From: Flavisolibacter ginsenosidimutans
GTDB taxonomy: Bacteria; Bacteroidota; Bacteroidia; Chitinophagales; Chitinophagaceae
Direction: 5' to 3'
Assembly: GCF_007970805.1 (NCBI RefSeq)
Contig: NZ_CP042433.1
Coordinates: 4,216,001-4,280,000, forward strand
DNA length: 64,000 nt
Program-made: the position numbers and the translations under genes
Shown: positions 44,802 through 52,888 of the stretch, piece by piece
How the letters are laid out: each line of letters starts with the position of its first letter
Position numbering within the stretch: position 1 is the stretch's first letter
Notes under the pieces: model-generated
Database searches by the model: none
Seen by the model: the letters and a program-made list of their open reading frames with translations, nothing else
Told to the model about the DNA's origin: nothing

Positions 44802-45839
44802 ATGAAATCAAGGGTGATAAAATTTTGTTTGTTTGCTTTCAGTTTTGGACTGTTAGTACATGATGCTAAGGCGCAAAGAAGACCACGCAACAGTACCAGC
44901 CGGGATAACGGAAACAACGCATCAACTGGTGCACCCACGCAACAAAACAACAATACGTCAGCTCCAACAAACTTTAGCGCTTACGGAAAGCTTCCCGTTG
45001 AAGTGGACAGCTCCGGTGCGGGTTCAACAACCGGTAGCGGTAAATCCATGCGTCCTGACAATGCGTTTGGCTTCAAAGATTCTATCCTGAACGAAAGAAC
45101 GCCATTGCCCTATGAGTTTTTGCGACTTGACGATGCCTTGTATGCCGAAACGGTTTGGCGTGAATTGGATTTGCGCGAAAAGATGAACCAAACGTTTAAC
45201 TTCAAAGGCCAGGAAGATAACGGTGACCAAAACTTCATCAGCATTCTTTTAAAAGCGGTGCAGGACGGAAAAGTAACGGCTTTTGATGACGAACGCTTTA
45301 CAACCCCGTTGGCTTTGCCTGAAGTGGCGAAAAGAGCATCGGGTGGAACAAACGACACCATACCGGTTTACGACCTTCAGGACGCATCGAAGATCAAAAG
45401 CCTGCGTGTGGTGAAGAAGAATTTCAACCCCGACGACATCAAAAAATTCCGCATCAAGGAACAATGGATTTTTGACCGCGAAATCAGCCGCATGGTTTGC
45501 CGAATCATTGGCATCGCTCCGCTGAAAACCGAATACGTTGAAGGTACTCGCAAAGAATTGGGATCGTCGGTTATGTTCTGGGTTTATTACCCAGATTTGC
45601 GTCCAACGCTGGCGCGCTACGAAGTGTACAATGCTAAGAATATGGGTGCGCAGAGAATGACTTGGGAAGAATTGTTTGAGAGCCGCATGTTCTCTTCGTA
45701 CGTCACCAAATCAACGCTGGACAACCCAGGCAACAAAACCATCCGTCAAATGATCAAGGATCCGATCCTTGCTTTACTGGAAGGCGACAACATTAAAGAC
45801 CGAATCTTTAATTACGAGCAGGACCTTTGGTCGTATTGA
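44802..45839 (+). CDS. gldN: T9SS/gliding protein GldN (PorN-like)
   Basis: A 345-residue periplasmic protein. Signal peptide ends near LVHDAKA (residue about 24). A Ser/Thr/Asn-rich linker follows. The conserved core starts at about 95 with LDDALYAETVWRELDLREKMN and has IKKFRIKEQWIFDREISRM and VMFWVYYPDLRPTLARYEVYN, typical of GldN/PorN. It binds GldK to make the outer ring. The start at 44802 gives the signal peptide directly. The cluster ends with a strong terminator 20 bases past the stop. Confidence 0.93.
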   Translation: MKSRVIKFCLFAFSFGLLVHDAKAQRRPRNSTSRDNGNNASTGAPTQQNNNTSAPTNFSAYGKLPVEVDSSGAGSTTGSGKSMRPDNAFGFKDSILNERTPLPYEFLRLDDALYAETVWRELDLREKMNQTFNFKGQEDNGDQNFISILLKAVQDGKVTAFDDERFTTPLALPEVAKRASGGTNDTIPVYDLQDASKIKSLRVVKKNFNPDDIKKFRIKEQWIFDREISRMVCRIIGIAPLKTEYVEGTRKELGSSVMFWVYYPDLRPTLARYEVYNAKNMGAQRMTWEELFESRMFSSYVTKSTLDNPGNKTIRQMIKDPILALLEGDNIKDRIFNYEQDLWSY

Positions 45840-45858
45840 TCTTTCTTAAATTTATACG

Positions 45859-45888
45859 AATCCCATCCGCTTTCGGATGGGATTTTTG
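45859..45888 (+). terminator. Intrinsic terminator of gldKLMN
   Basis: AATCCCATCCG (45859-45869) pairs with 45874-45884 around a 4-base loop, followed by a T-run. The remaining gap to uvrC (45889-46173) shows nothing I can support. Confidence 0.92.
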
Positions 45889-46173
45889 TTTATAGAGAAC
45901 TCCAGCAGAATAACCGGTGCTGGTATATTTTCTCATGCGTAATGCAACGGAGTTGAAAAAAATTGTGGAAACTACGCATAGGAAATGTGAAAGGAGGTTG
46001 TATTTTTACCTCGGTTTTTCATAGGATATTGGATTTTAAAACGGGGCAGGATTTCCATCCAGCCCTTTTTCTTTTTCACCAGTACCGATACACAACAAGA
46101 ACAAATTACCAGGGAGCGAAAGCTCGTCGTTCAAAACAATCATTTGCTATTTGCCGTTCTTGCCGGTCGCTCG

Positions 46174-47985
46174 TTATTCATTCTCTTTCTGCTGTTCAAA
46201 ATAGTTTTTTAAAATCTTTGCCTTGGAAACACCAACCACTCTTGCGAGTTCTGACTCGGGTTGCTTCTTAATGTTGTTGATGGAACGGAAGGTTTTGAGC
46301 AGAATATTTGCCGTGTTGTTACCGATTCCTTTGATGTCTTCCAGGCTGTTTTTAAAAGTTCCCTTACTGCGTTTTTCGCGGTGAAAGTTCAAGCCGTAAC
46401 GATGCACCTCATCACGTATGCGACGAATGAGTTTGTGGCTTTCGCTATCGTAAGGAAGTTTTAATGATTCTTGGTCGCCAACAAAAAACAATTCCTCTTC
46501 ATTCTTGGCCAATCCTACCAGCGTCATTTGCCCTTGCAGTCTTAATTCTTCAAGAGCTTCGTTAGCGGCGCTTAATTGGCCTTTGCCGCCGTCAATAATC
46601 ACCAATTGAGGGAAGGCTTGTAATTCTTCTTTCAGGCGTTTATAGCGGCGGTAAACCGCTTCTTTCATGGTGGCGAAGTCGTTGATGCCTTCGACTGTTT
46701 TTACGTTGAAAACACGGTAGTCTTTTTTGCTCGGTTCACCGTCTTTAAAACAAACCATGGCCGAAACCGGATAACTGCCGTGAAAATTTGAGTTGTCGAA
46801 ACATTCAATGTGTTGCGGTACAGCAGGCAACTGAAGGTCTTCTTTAATTTGCAACAGCACCTCCGATTTATCCCGGTTGTGCAGCAGTTGCAGCCTCTCC
46901 TTGCTCTTGATGCCGTCGATAAAATACTGCACGTTCTTCTGCGAAAGCTCCAAAAGCTTTTTCTTGTCACCGCCTTTGGGCACGGTTAATACAGTCTCCG
47001 GCTCGTTGTATTCAATTTCCAAAGGCACCACAATTTCCTTGGCCTCGCTGTTAAACAAGGTTCTCAACTGCGCAATGGTACCGGCCAGAATTTCTTCCGG
47101 CGTTTCATCCAGATGCGTTTCTACCTTAATAGTTTTGGTTTGAATGATGGCGCCGTTGTTTACCATCAGGTAATTGACGTAAGCAATACCGTCAATTTGT
47201 TCAATGGTGAAAGCATCCACGTCTTTTAAGGTTGAATTGATGACGATAGAACGCGACTGATACGTTTCGAGATAAGTTATTTTCTTGCGAACGGTTTCGG
47301 CTTTTTCAAACTCCAGTGCTTCGGCGTAGCCCTTCATTTCTCTTTTAAAATGCTGAATAACCGCCGAAAGATTGCCTTTTAAAATGTTCTTGATCTGGTG
47401 AACGTTTTCGTCGTAATCTTCTTTGCTCTGATGCGCCTCGCAGGGGCCTTTGCAATTGCCCAGGTGAAATTCCAAACAAACCTTGAACTTGCCCTTTTCA
47501 ATGTTTCGCTGGGTTAGGTTTAGCGGGCAGGTGCGCAAGGGAATGGTTTGCTTGATGAAGTTTAAAAGTTCCCGCACTTTTCCGACAGATGTATAAGGTC
47601 CGAAATACTGCGAGCCGTCTTCAATCTTTTGCCGCGTTAAAAAAATGCGTGGGAAGGGTTCGTTTTTAATAACGATGTAGGGATAGGTTTTGTCGTCTTT
47701 TAAATTGATGTTGAAGAGCGGCTGAAACTGTTTGATGAGCGAGTTCTCCAACAAAAAGGCATCCTGTTCCGTGTGCACGATGGTAAACTCAATGCGGCGG
47801 ATGCGCTTCACCAGTTCGTGCGTCTTGTAGCTTGCCAGTGTTTTTGTAAAATACGAGCTTACCCGCTTGCGAATGTGCTTTGCCTTGCCCACGTACAAAA
47901 GCGTTCCGGCGTCGTCGAAGTATTTGTAAATTCCGGGTTCCTGCGGCAGGGTTCCGGCTATCTCCTGAAATTCTTTCTGCGTCAT
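46174..47985 (-). CDS. uvrC: Excinuclease ABC subunit C
   Basis: A 603-residue nuclease of nucleotide-excision repair that makes both cuts around a DNA lesion after UvrAB loading. GIY-YIG domain at the N-terminus (PGIYKYF and LLYVGKAKHIRKRV), UvrB-binding helices around 200-240 (FEKAETVRKKITYLE), the RNase H-like 5' nuclease domain (FDNSNFHGSYPVSAMV and IDGGKGQLSAANEAL), and a C-terminal HhH tail (LEDIKGIGNNTANILL). Length is normal. The next gene, also on the minus strand, ends 10 bases before the uvrC start. Confidence 0.96.
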   Translation of the reverse strand: MTQKEFQEIAGTLPQEPGIYKYFDDAGTLLYVGKAKHIRKRVSSYFTKTLASYKTHELVKRIRRIEFTIVHTEQDAFLLENSLIKQFQPLFNINLKDDKTYPYIVIKNEPFPRIFLTRQKIEDGSQYFGPYTSVGKVRELLNFIKQTIPLRTCPLNLTQRNIEKGKFKVCLEFHLGNCKGPCEAHQSKEDYDENVHQIKNILKGNLSAVIQHFKREMKGYAEALEFEKAETVRKKITYLETYQSRSIVINSTLKDVDAFTIEQIDGIAYVNYLMVNNGAIIQTKTIKVETHLDETPEEILAGTIAQLRTLFNSEAKEIVVPLEIEYNEPETVLTVPKGGDKKKLLELSQKNVQYFIDGIKSKERLQLLHNRDKSEVLLQIKEDLQLPAVPQHIECFDNSNFHGSYPVSAMVCFKDGEPSKKDYRVFNVKTVEGINDFATMKEAVYRRYKRLKEELQAFPQLVIIDGGKGQLSAANEALEELRLQGQMTLVGLAKNEEELFFVGDQESLKLPYDSESHKLIRRIRDEVHRYGLNFHREKRSKGTFKNSLEDIKGIGNNTANILLKTFRSINNIKKQPESELARVVGVSKAKILKNYFEQQKENE

Positions 47986-47995
47986 ACAATGTTCC

Positions 47996-48586
47996 TTATT
48001 TACTTTGCCCTGCGGGGCTGTTCCAAACGATCCGTACTTTTTTTATTTGCTCACCTTTGCCCGGTGTTTCTACAGCGGTAGTGGTGTAAAATCCGGTGCC
48101 GGCTTCCCACATCAGGATCTTTGTTACCGGAACATTGCTGCTGTCTTGTTCCAGCTTTGCGTAAATGGATTTGATATCGTTCTTGCCGGCTGCGTTCGGC
48201 TGCGGGTCAACGGTGATGTTTTCTTCCCGCAACGTGTGTGCCTCTTTCGTAGTAAAATGAAAAACAAAAGCTTCCTGCATGTCGTCGTAAAGCTGCGAAA
48301 CCTCGTAATCGTCTTTCAGTTCCGGCAGGGAAATGTCAGGCAGGTCAACGAAGTCTTTTGCGTATTGCCGAACCTCGGTGTTTTTGATGGCAACGGTGTC
48401 GGCACGGCCGTTTTCTGTTTCAATTTTTGTGAACGAAAGCTGCGCGGTGTCGAGGCGCTTCAATTCCCCGCGAATGTAGGTTGCAGCAGGAAAAAAATTG
48501 GTGGCGGGTACGTCGGCTTTTTTCTTTCGGCTTTTGCAGGCAATCAATCCAAACCAAATGATTGAAACAAGGATAATGCGATTCAT
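47996..48586 (-). CDS. Lipoprotein of unknown function
   Basis: A 196-residue protein with a lipoprotein signal (IIWFGLIACKSRKKK; cysteine at about 17). The mature part has no recognised domain and is rich in charged residues and short beta strands, with WEAGTGFYTTTAVETPG near the end. It lies immediately upstream of uvrC in the same direction (10 bases), so the two are probably co-transcribed, though a functional link to DNA repair is not implied. A near-match promoter word TAATTTTA lies shortly before the ATG. Confidence 0.65.
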   Translation of the reverse strand: MNRIILVSIIWFGLIACKSRKKKADVPATNFFPAATYIRGELKRLDTAQLSFTKIETENGRADTVAIKNTEVRQYAKDFVDLPDISLPELKDDYEVSQLYDDMQEAFVFHFTTKEAHTLREENITVDPQPNAAGKNDIKSIYAKLEQDSSNVPVTKILMWEAGTGFYTTTAVETPGKGEQIKKVRIVWNSPAGQSK

Positions 48587-48673
48587 CCGATAAAATTAGG
48601 CAATGACCACAAACAGGAGGCTTGCAATTGTAACGAAAGAAGTGAAAACTTGGGGTGAAGCTGTTTTAAAGCA

Positions 48674-48705
48674 AAATGCCGTCGCGGCGTTGTGCGACGG
48701 CATTT
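48674..48705 (-). terminator. Intrinsic terminator of the sigma/anti-sigma operon
   Basis: AAATGCCGTCGC (48674-48685) pairs perfectly with 48694-48705 around an 8-base loop. On the minus strand TTTTGCTTT follows. It lies 19 bases past the stop of the gene at 48725. Confidence 0.85.
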
Positions 48706-48724
48706 AGAGACGTTTTCTGTTTAA

Positions 48725-50062
48725 TTATTTGTTTAACGTCACACCGACTTTCAAGCCAAAATCAAAAAGGTTTTCCTTAACCGGGTATTTGCTGATAAAA
48801 CTCGACAGCAACTGGTAACGCACTTGCGGTCCGATTTGCCATTTCGTTTTCGCACCCTGAAGCGTAACGAAAGTTTCAAAAGCCGTGTTTACGTTCCAGC
48901 GTCGAATGAGCCAGGGAACTTCAATGTAATTTTTATAGTCAGTTGTAATCAGGTAAGCCCGGTCGCCCAAAATATAGGTGGGCTGTACGGTGGTGGCAAG
49001 GCCAAAACGCATTTTGTCTGTGCCTTTGAAAAGATACTCCACACCGACAGGAGCCGATAGCTGGAACGAAAGGTTTTGCAGCCAGTCGGATTTGTAGCCG
49101 GAAAGGTTGCTGTAGGTAGAATAGGTATGCAACGAATCAATTCCCGAACCGTTATTAAGCGCAATGGTCGCAATAGAACCCGAAGAACTGAAAGCTTTTA
49201 CATCGTAGCGGTTTACGTTAAACTGCAGGCCCGAACGAATTCTTACGCTGTTGGAAAGCAGATATTTTGCAACAAAGCCGGCCTCAAAGCCAATAGCCGG
49301 TTTGTGCGTAACGTAGCTGTTTACGCTGCTGCCGAGGGCAGGATAACCCGCCGGTATAGCCGATGGGGTGAGGCCACGCAAATAGGATTTATTTTCAGCC
49401 AGTTTGCGGTAGCTGATAGTGGGAGTGAAATACAATTGCGTTTCAAAATGTTTTGACTTTGGCTTGTATGAATTGATTACACTTTCAATCGTGAAGGGAA
49501 AGGTCTCGTCGGATTTTTTAAGTCCCTGCATTGCTTCTACAGGGGCAGTAACTTCGGACTCATCGGTATAAGCATCAACCGTAATAGGGGTAAAAACGCT
49601 TTCCGGTTCGGTTTCCGTCCCGGTCATTTCTTGTTTTTTAATATTTGGTAGCTGCTTGTCGAAATTCAATGCGATAACTTTCCCGCTATTTTCCAAAGCA
49701 TTGAAACCAGGCGCAGTTTGTTGATCAATTCTCGGCTGCATGGAAATAACCTTTGCTCCGGTTGTACCGGTTGTTTCTGTATTCTCTTCCTTATTTATCC
49801 CTGTTTGCAAACCTGGTTTTATAGCCGGATGGCTTGGTTGTTGGGTAGAAATTTTGTCGTGCGCAAAACTATTGATGATGTAGTAGCCGCTTGCCGATGA
49901 AATAAGTAGTAAAGCAGAAAGTCCAAAAGCAAAGCGGCGCCGGCGTTTGTTTAATTCTTTGGAGAGGTTTTGCCAAACCTTGTCCGGTGCTTTCATTCGC
50001 AAGCCATCGGCACTTCGTTTTAAGAAGTCCTCGAAGTTTTCATGTGTAAAATCTCTCTTCAT
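48725..50062 (-). CDS. Membrane-anchored protein with barrel-like C-terminal domain, putative anti-sigma partner
   Basis: A 445-residue protein directly after an ECF sigma factor (23 bases). The N-terminal 43 residues are charged and helical (ENFEDFLKRSADGLRMKAPDKVW), the size of a short sigma-binding domain. One membrane helix follows (about 44-64: FGLSALLLISSASGYYII). Residues 70-215 are a Thr/Pro/Glu-rich linker. From about 215 on the sequence is beta-strand rich, resembling small outer-membrane barrels (QLYFTPTISYRKL, VGVEYLFKGTDKMRFGLATT). Anti-sigma function is inferred from gene order and layout; no known anti-sigma motif was recognised. Confidence 0.65.
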   Translation of the reverse strand: MKRDFTHENFEDFLKRSADGLRMKAPDKVWQNLSKELNKRRRRFAFGLSALLLISSASGYYIINSFAHDKISTQQPSHPAIKPGLQTGINKEENTETTGTTGAKVISMQPRIDQQTAPGFNALENSGKVIALNFDKQLPNIKKQEMTGTETEPESVFTPITVDAYTDESEVTAPVEAMQGLKKSDETFPFTIESVINSYKPKSKHFETQLYFTPTISYRKLAENKSYLRGLTPSAIPAGYPALGSSVNSYVTHKPAIGFEAGFVAKYLLSNSVRIRSGLQFNVNRYDVKAFSSSGSIATIALNNGSGIDSLHTYSTYSNLSGYKSDWLQNLSFQLSAPVGVEYLFKGTDKMRFGLATTVQPTYILGDRAYLITTDYKNYIEVPWLIRRWNVNTAFETFVTLQGAKTKWQIGPQVRYQLLSSFISKYPVKENLFDFGLKVGVTLNK

Positions 50063-50085
50063 AATCAGTCGCAGTTTCAGGGTCG

Positions 50086-50658
50086 TTAGCGCCCTGCGGC
50101 AGCGTAAAGCTGCTCCTTTGGTTTATAGATGATGTTTTTCTTTACCAAAATATCTTCGAGCATTGCTTTTGCTCTTGTGTATTGGCTTCGGCTTGTGCTT
50201 TCTTCCACATCAAGGATGGCCGCAATTTCTTTGTGTGAGAAACCTTCAATGGCGTAAAGGTTCAGCACCGTGCGGTAACCCATGGGCAACATGCGAATGC
50301 ACTCCACCACTTCTTTGGCCTGAATGAGCGAGGGAACCGATTCTTCCCGTACCTGCAAAGCGGTTGCGTGAATGAGGTCCACGCTTTCGTTAAAGCGCTT
50401 GTTCTTTTTTAAAATGTTGATGCAGGTATGAATCATGATGCGCCGTATCCAACCTTCCAGTGCGCCGCGGCCTTCGAATTTGTGGATCTGCGAAAACACC
50501 TTGATAAATCCTTCTTGCAGCATGTCCTCTGCATCTTCGCGGTTGTGCGCATAACGGTAACACACGGCAAACATTTTATGACTGAAGCGGTCATAGAGTT
50601 CTTTTTGTGCGGCAGCGTTGTTGCGGATACAACCTTGCAAAAGGGCTTCCTCTGTCAT
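50086..50658 (-). CDS. ECF-type RNA polymerase sigma factor
   Basis: A 190-residue sigma-70 family factor with only regions 2 and 4. Region 2: LYDRFSHKMFAVCYRYAHNR followed by EDAEDMLQEGFIKVF and WIRRIMIHTCINILKK. Region 4 helix-turn-helix: LNLYAIEGFSHKEIAAIL and STSRSQYTRAKAML. Its likely partner is the membrane protein 23 bases downstream. A near-consensus promoter word TAACTTTC lies at 50678-50685, 19 bases before the ATG. Regulon unknown. Confidence 0.93.
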   Translation of the reverse strand: MTEEALLQGCIRNNAAAQKELYDRFSHKMFAVCYRYAHNREDAEDMLQEGFIKVFSQIHKFEGRGALEGWIRRIMIHTCINILKKNKRFNESVDLIHATALQVREESVPSLIQAKEVVECIRMLPMGYRTVLNLYAIEGFSHKEIAAILDVEESTSRSQYTRAKAMLEDILVKKNIIYKPKEQLYAAAGR

Positions 50659-50719
50659 AGGCTTACTTTGGTTGCCTGAAAGTTAGACAAATTTTTGGGT
50701 CGAATGCTGCACTGTCGGC

Positions 50720-50758
50720 GAAAAATAAAAGCCATTCACCGTTTATCGTGAATGGCTT
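50720..50758 (-). terminator. Intrinsic terminator of gpmI
   Basis: A perfect 11-bp stem, AAGCCATTCAC (50729-50739) with 50748-50758, and an 8-base loop. On the minus strand it runs into TTTTATTTTT. It is 25 bases past the gpmI stop. Confidence 0.9.
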
Positions 50759-50783
50759 ACCAATTATGTGCTTGGGCAAATGG

Positions 50784-52310
50784 TTAAATCAAGACGGTGC
50801 CCGTCATTTCTTTGGGAATGGGCAGGTTCATAACGGTTAAAATTGTCGGTGCAAGGTCGCCGAGTTTTCCGGATTTGATTTGCCCTTTCCATTCCTTGTC
50901 GATAATAAAAAACGGAACCGGGTTTAAAGTGTGCGCTGTGTTGGGCGTACCGTCGGCGTTGATCATATAATCCGCGTTTCCGTGATCGGCAGTGAGAAAA
51001 ATTGTATAACCGTTTTCCAGCGCAGCGGTTACTACCCGTGCTACGCAACTGTCCACGGTTTCTACGGCTTTTATCACAGCGTTCCAAACGCCGGTGTGAC
51101 CCACCATGTCGGCATTGGCGTAATTGAGGCAAATGAAATCGGCCTCCCCCTTGGCTATTTCGGAAACAATGGCTGCCGTTACTTCCGGTGCGCTCATCTC
51201 GGGTTGCAAGTCATACGTAGCTACTTTAGGTGAAGACACCATGATGCGTTGTTCTCCATCAAAGGGTGTCTCTCTTCCGCCGCTGAAAAAGAAGGTTACG
51301 TGCGGATATTTTTCCGTTTCCGCAATGCGGATTTGTTTCAAGCCATTCTTCTCAATTATTTCACCTAACGTGTTGTTCAGGTTATCGGTTTCAAAAATGA
51401 CGTGCACGTTTTTGAACGTGGCGTCGTACTCGGTCATGGTGGTGTAATGCAGATGCAGTGGCTTCATCTCCTGTTGCGGAAATTCCATCTGCGTGAGCGC
51501 CTTGGTTATCTCGCGGCAGCGGTCGGTGCGGAAGTTGAAACAGATCGCTGCATCGCCGTCTTGTATCGTTGCTATCGGGCTGCCGTCCTCATTTGTAATT
51601 ACCGTTGGTTTAATGAATTCGTCGGTTATATTTTCCTGATAAGATTGTGCGACGGCTTCCGTGGCACTGCGGTTTTTTTGCCCTTCCCCTCTTACCATTG
51701 CATCGTAAGCCAGCTTAACACGTTCCCAACGGTTGTCGCGGTCCATGGCGTAATAGCGACCGCTTACGGTAGCAATCTTACCGGTTGATTGGCGAGTGTG
51801 TTCTTCCAATTCTGTTATAAATCCCAGTCCACTTTTGGGATCGGTATCGCGGCCATCGGTGAAGGCATGAATGAAAACGTTTGTCAACCCTTGTTCTTTA
51901 CAAACGTCCAACAAAGCCTTTAAATGATTGATGTGCGAGTGCACGCCGCCGTTACTTACCAAGCCCAAAAGATGCAGTGGTTTGTTGGCCTCTTTTGCAT
52001 AGCTGATGCTTTGTAGCAGTACAGGATTCTTTTGCAATTCACCTTCGCGAACGGCAACGTTAATGCGCTGCAGTTCCTGGTAAACGATGCGACCCGCGCC
52101 AAGATTTAGGTGCCCAACCTCAGAATTTCCCATCTGCCCTTCCGGCAGACCCACGGCCTCGCCGCAGGTGATCAGGGTTGTGTTGGAATATTTGGCGTAC
52201 AAAGAGGAAACAAAAGGTACGTTCGCATTTTGGATGGCGTCTGACGAAGGCACTTGTCCCAATCCCCAGCCGTCCATAATGAGCAGGATAACTTTTCGGT
52301 TCGGCGTCAT
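50784..52310 (-). CDS. gpmI: 2,3-bisphosphoglycerate-independent phosphoglycerate mutase
   Basis: A 508-residue Mn2+ enzyme of glycolysis that interconverts 3- and 2-phosphoglycerate. Metal aspartate Asp13 in IMDGWGLG and the phosphorylated Ser63 in GQMGNSEVGHLNLGAGR are both present. FIHAFTDGRDTDPKSG, FNFRTDRCREITKAL, and the second metal site ADHGNADYMI follow as expected. The ATG at 52310 is 16 bases downstream of a promoter word. Single-gene unit with its own terminator. Confidence 0.96.
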   Translation of the reverse strand: MTPNRKVILLIMDGWGLGQVPSSDAIQNANVPFVSSLYAKYSNTTLITCGEAVGLPEGQMGNSEVGHLNLGAGRIVYQELQRINVAVREGELQKNPVLLQSISYAKEANKPLHLLGLVSNGGVHSHINHLKALLDVCKEQGLTNVFIHAFTDGRDTDPKSGLGFITELEEHTRQSTGKIATVSGRYYAMDRDNRWERVKLAYDAMVRGEGQKNRSATEAVAQSYQENITDEFIKPTVITNEDGSPIATIQDGDAAICFNFRTDRCREITKALTQMEFPQQEMKPLHLHYTTMTEYDATFKNVHVIFETDNLNNTLGEIIEKNGLKQIRIAETEKYPHVTFFFSGGRETPFDGEQRIMVSSPKVATYDLQPEMSAPEVTAAIVSEIAKGEADFICLNYANADMVGHTGVWNAVIKAVETVDSCVARVVTAALENGYTIFLTADHGNADYMINADGTPNTAHTLNPVPFFIIDKEWKGQIKSGKLGDLAPTILTVMNLPIPKEMTGTVLI

Positions 52311-52326
52311 AAACTTGTTTGTGGGC

Positions 52327-52335
52327 GCAAATCTA
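52327..52335 (-). promoter_or_regulatory. Bacteroidota -7 promoter word for gpmI
   Basis: TAGATTTGC on the minus strand, 16 bases before the gpmI ATG. Confidence 0.6.
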
Positions 52336-52435
52336 TGCCCTTTCGCAAAGCTTTTGTTTATTTTGGGTGGGCAAAAACGCCCTCTTCTTTATGGCATATT
52401 TTTCGCTCTTGGCAGGCCGAATCAAATTCTTGTCT

Positions 52436-52822
52436 ATGAAAAAGTTCGTTACACTAACCTGCGTTGCGCTGCTCTTTTTGGCATCGGCTTTTAAACCGGT
52501 TGGTGGGCTGGACGACGTAATTGGCGCATTGCGAAACGGCAACGCTACAGAACTGGCCAAGTACGTAGATGCCAATCTGGAAATATCGCTGCCATCAAAA
52601 ACGGACAATTACAGCCGCCAGCAGGCGATTGTGATTTTGCAGGACTTTTTTAACACCAACGGCGTAAAAAGCTTTGAAGTAAAATACCGCGGCGAGAACG
52701 GCGGCAGCCAGTTTTGCATCGGTACGTTGGTGACAAAGGCCGGAAGTTTTCGCACCACGTTTTTTATGACCGAAAAGAACAAGGCGCAATTGGTAAAAGA
52801 AATCAGGTTTCAACCGATGTAA
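52436..52822 (+). CDS. DUF4783 secreted protein
   Basis: A 128-residue protein with a signal peptide (KKFVTLTCVALLFLASAFKP) supporting the start at 52436. The mature part matches the DUF4783 pattern of Bacteroidota: DVIGALRNGNATELAKYVD, NYSRQQAIVILQDFFNTN, and the closing strand LVKEIRFQ. The fold is related to NTF2-like proteins by family knowledge; role unknown. Divergent from gpmI and convergent with the large T9SS client gene. Confidence 0.83.
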   Translation: MKKFVTLTCVALLFLASAFKPVGGLDDVIGALRNGNATELAKYVDANLEISLPSKTDNYSRQQAIVILQDFFNTNGVKSFEVKYRGENGGSQFCIGTLVTKAGSFRTTFFMTEKNKAQLVKEIRFQPM

Positions 52823-52827
52823 TAAAA

Positions 52828-52883
52828 AGGACAGATAAAAGAAATCCCGCCAAACACCTGGCGGGATTTCTTTTATCTGTCCT
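52828..52883. terminator. Exceptionally long two-way terminator hairpin
   Basis: A perfect 25-bp stem (52828-52852 with 52859-52883) and a 6-base loop. The core is GC-rich (AATCCCGCC) and both arms contain A/T tracts, so it can stop transcription of the DUF4783 gene (plus) and of the T9SS client (minus), whose stop is at 52889. Confidence 0.88.
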
Positions 52884-52888
52884 ATGTC

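Noticed and set aside
45963..46271. A 102-codon plus-strand frame between gldN and uvrC
   Set aside because: It overlaps the end of uvrC on the other strand and has a composition unlike a real protein.
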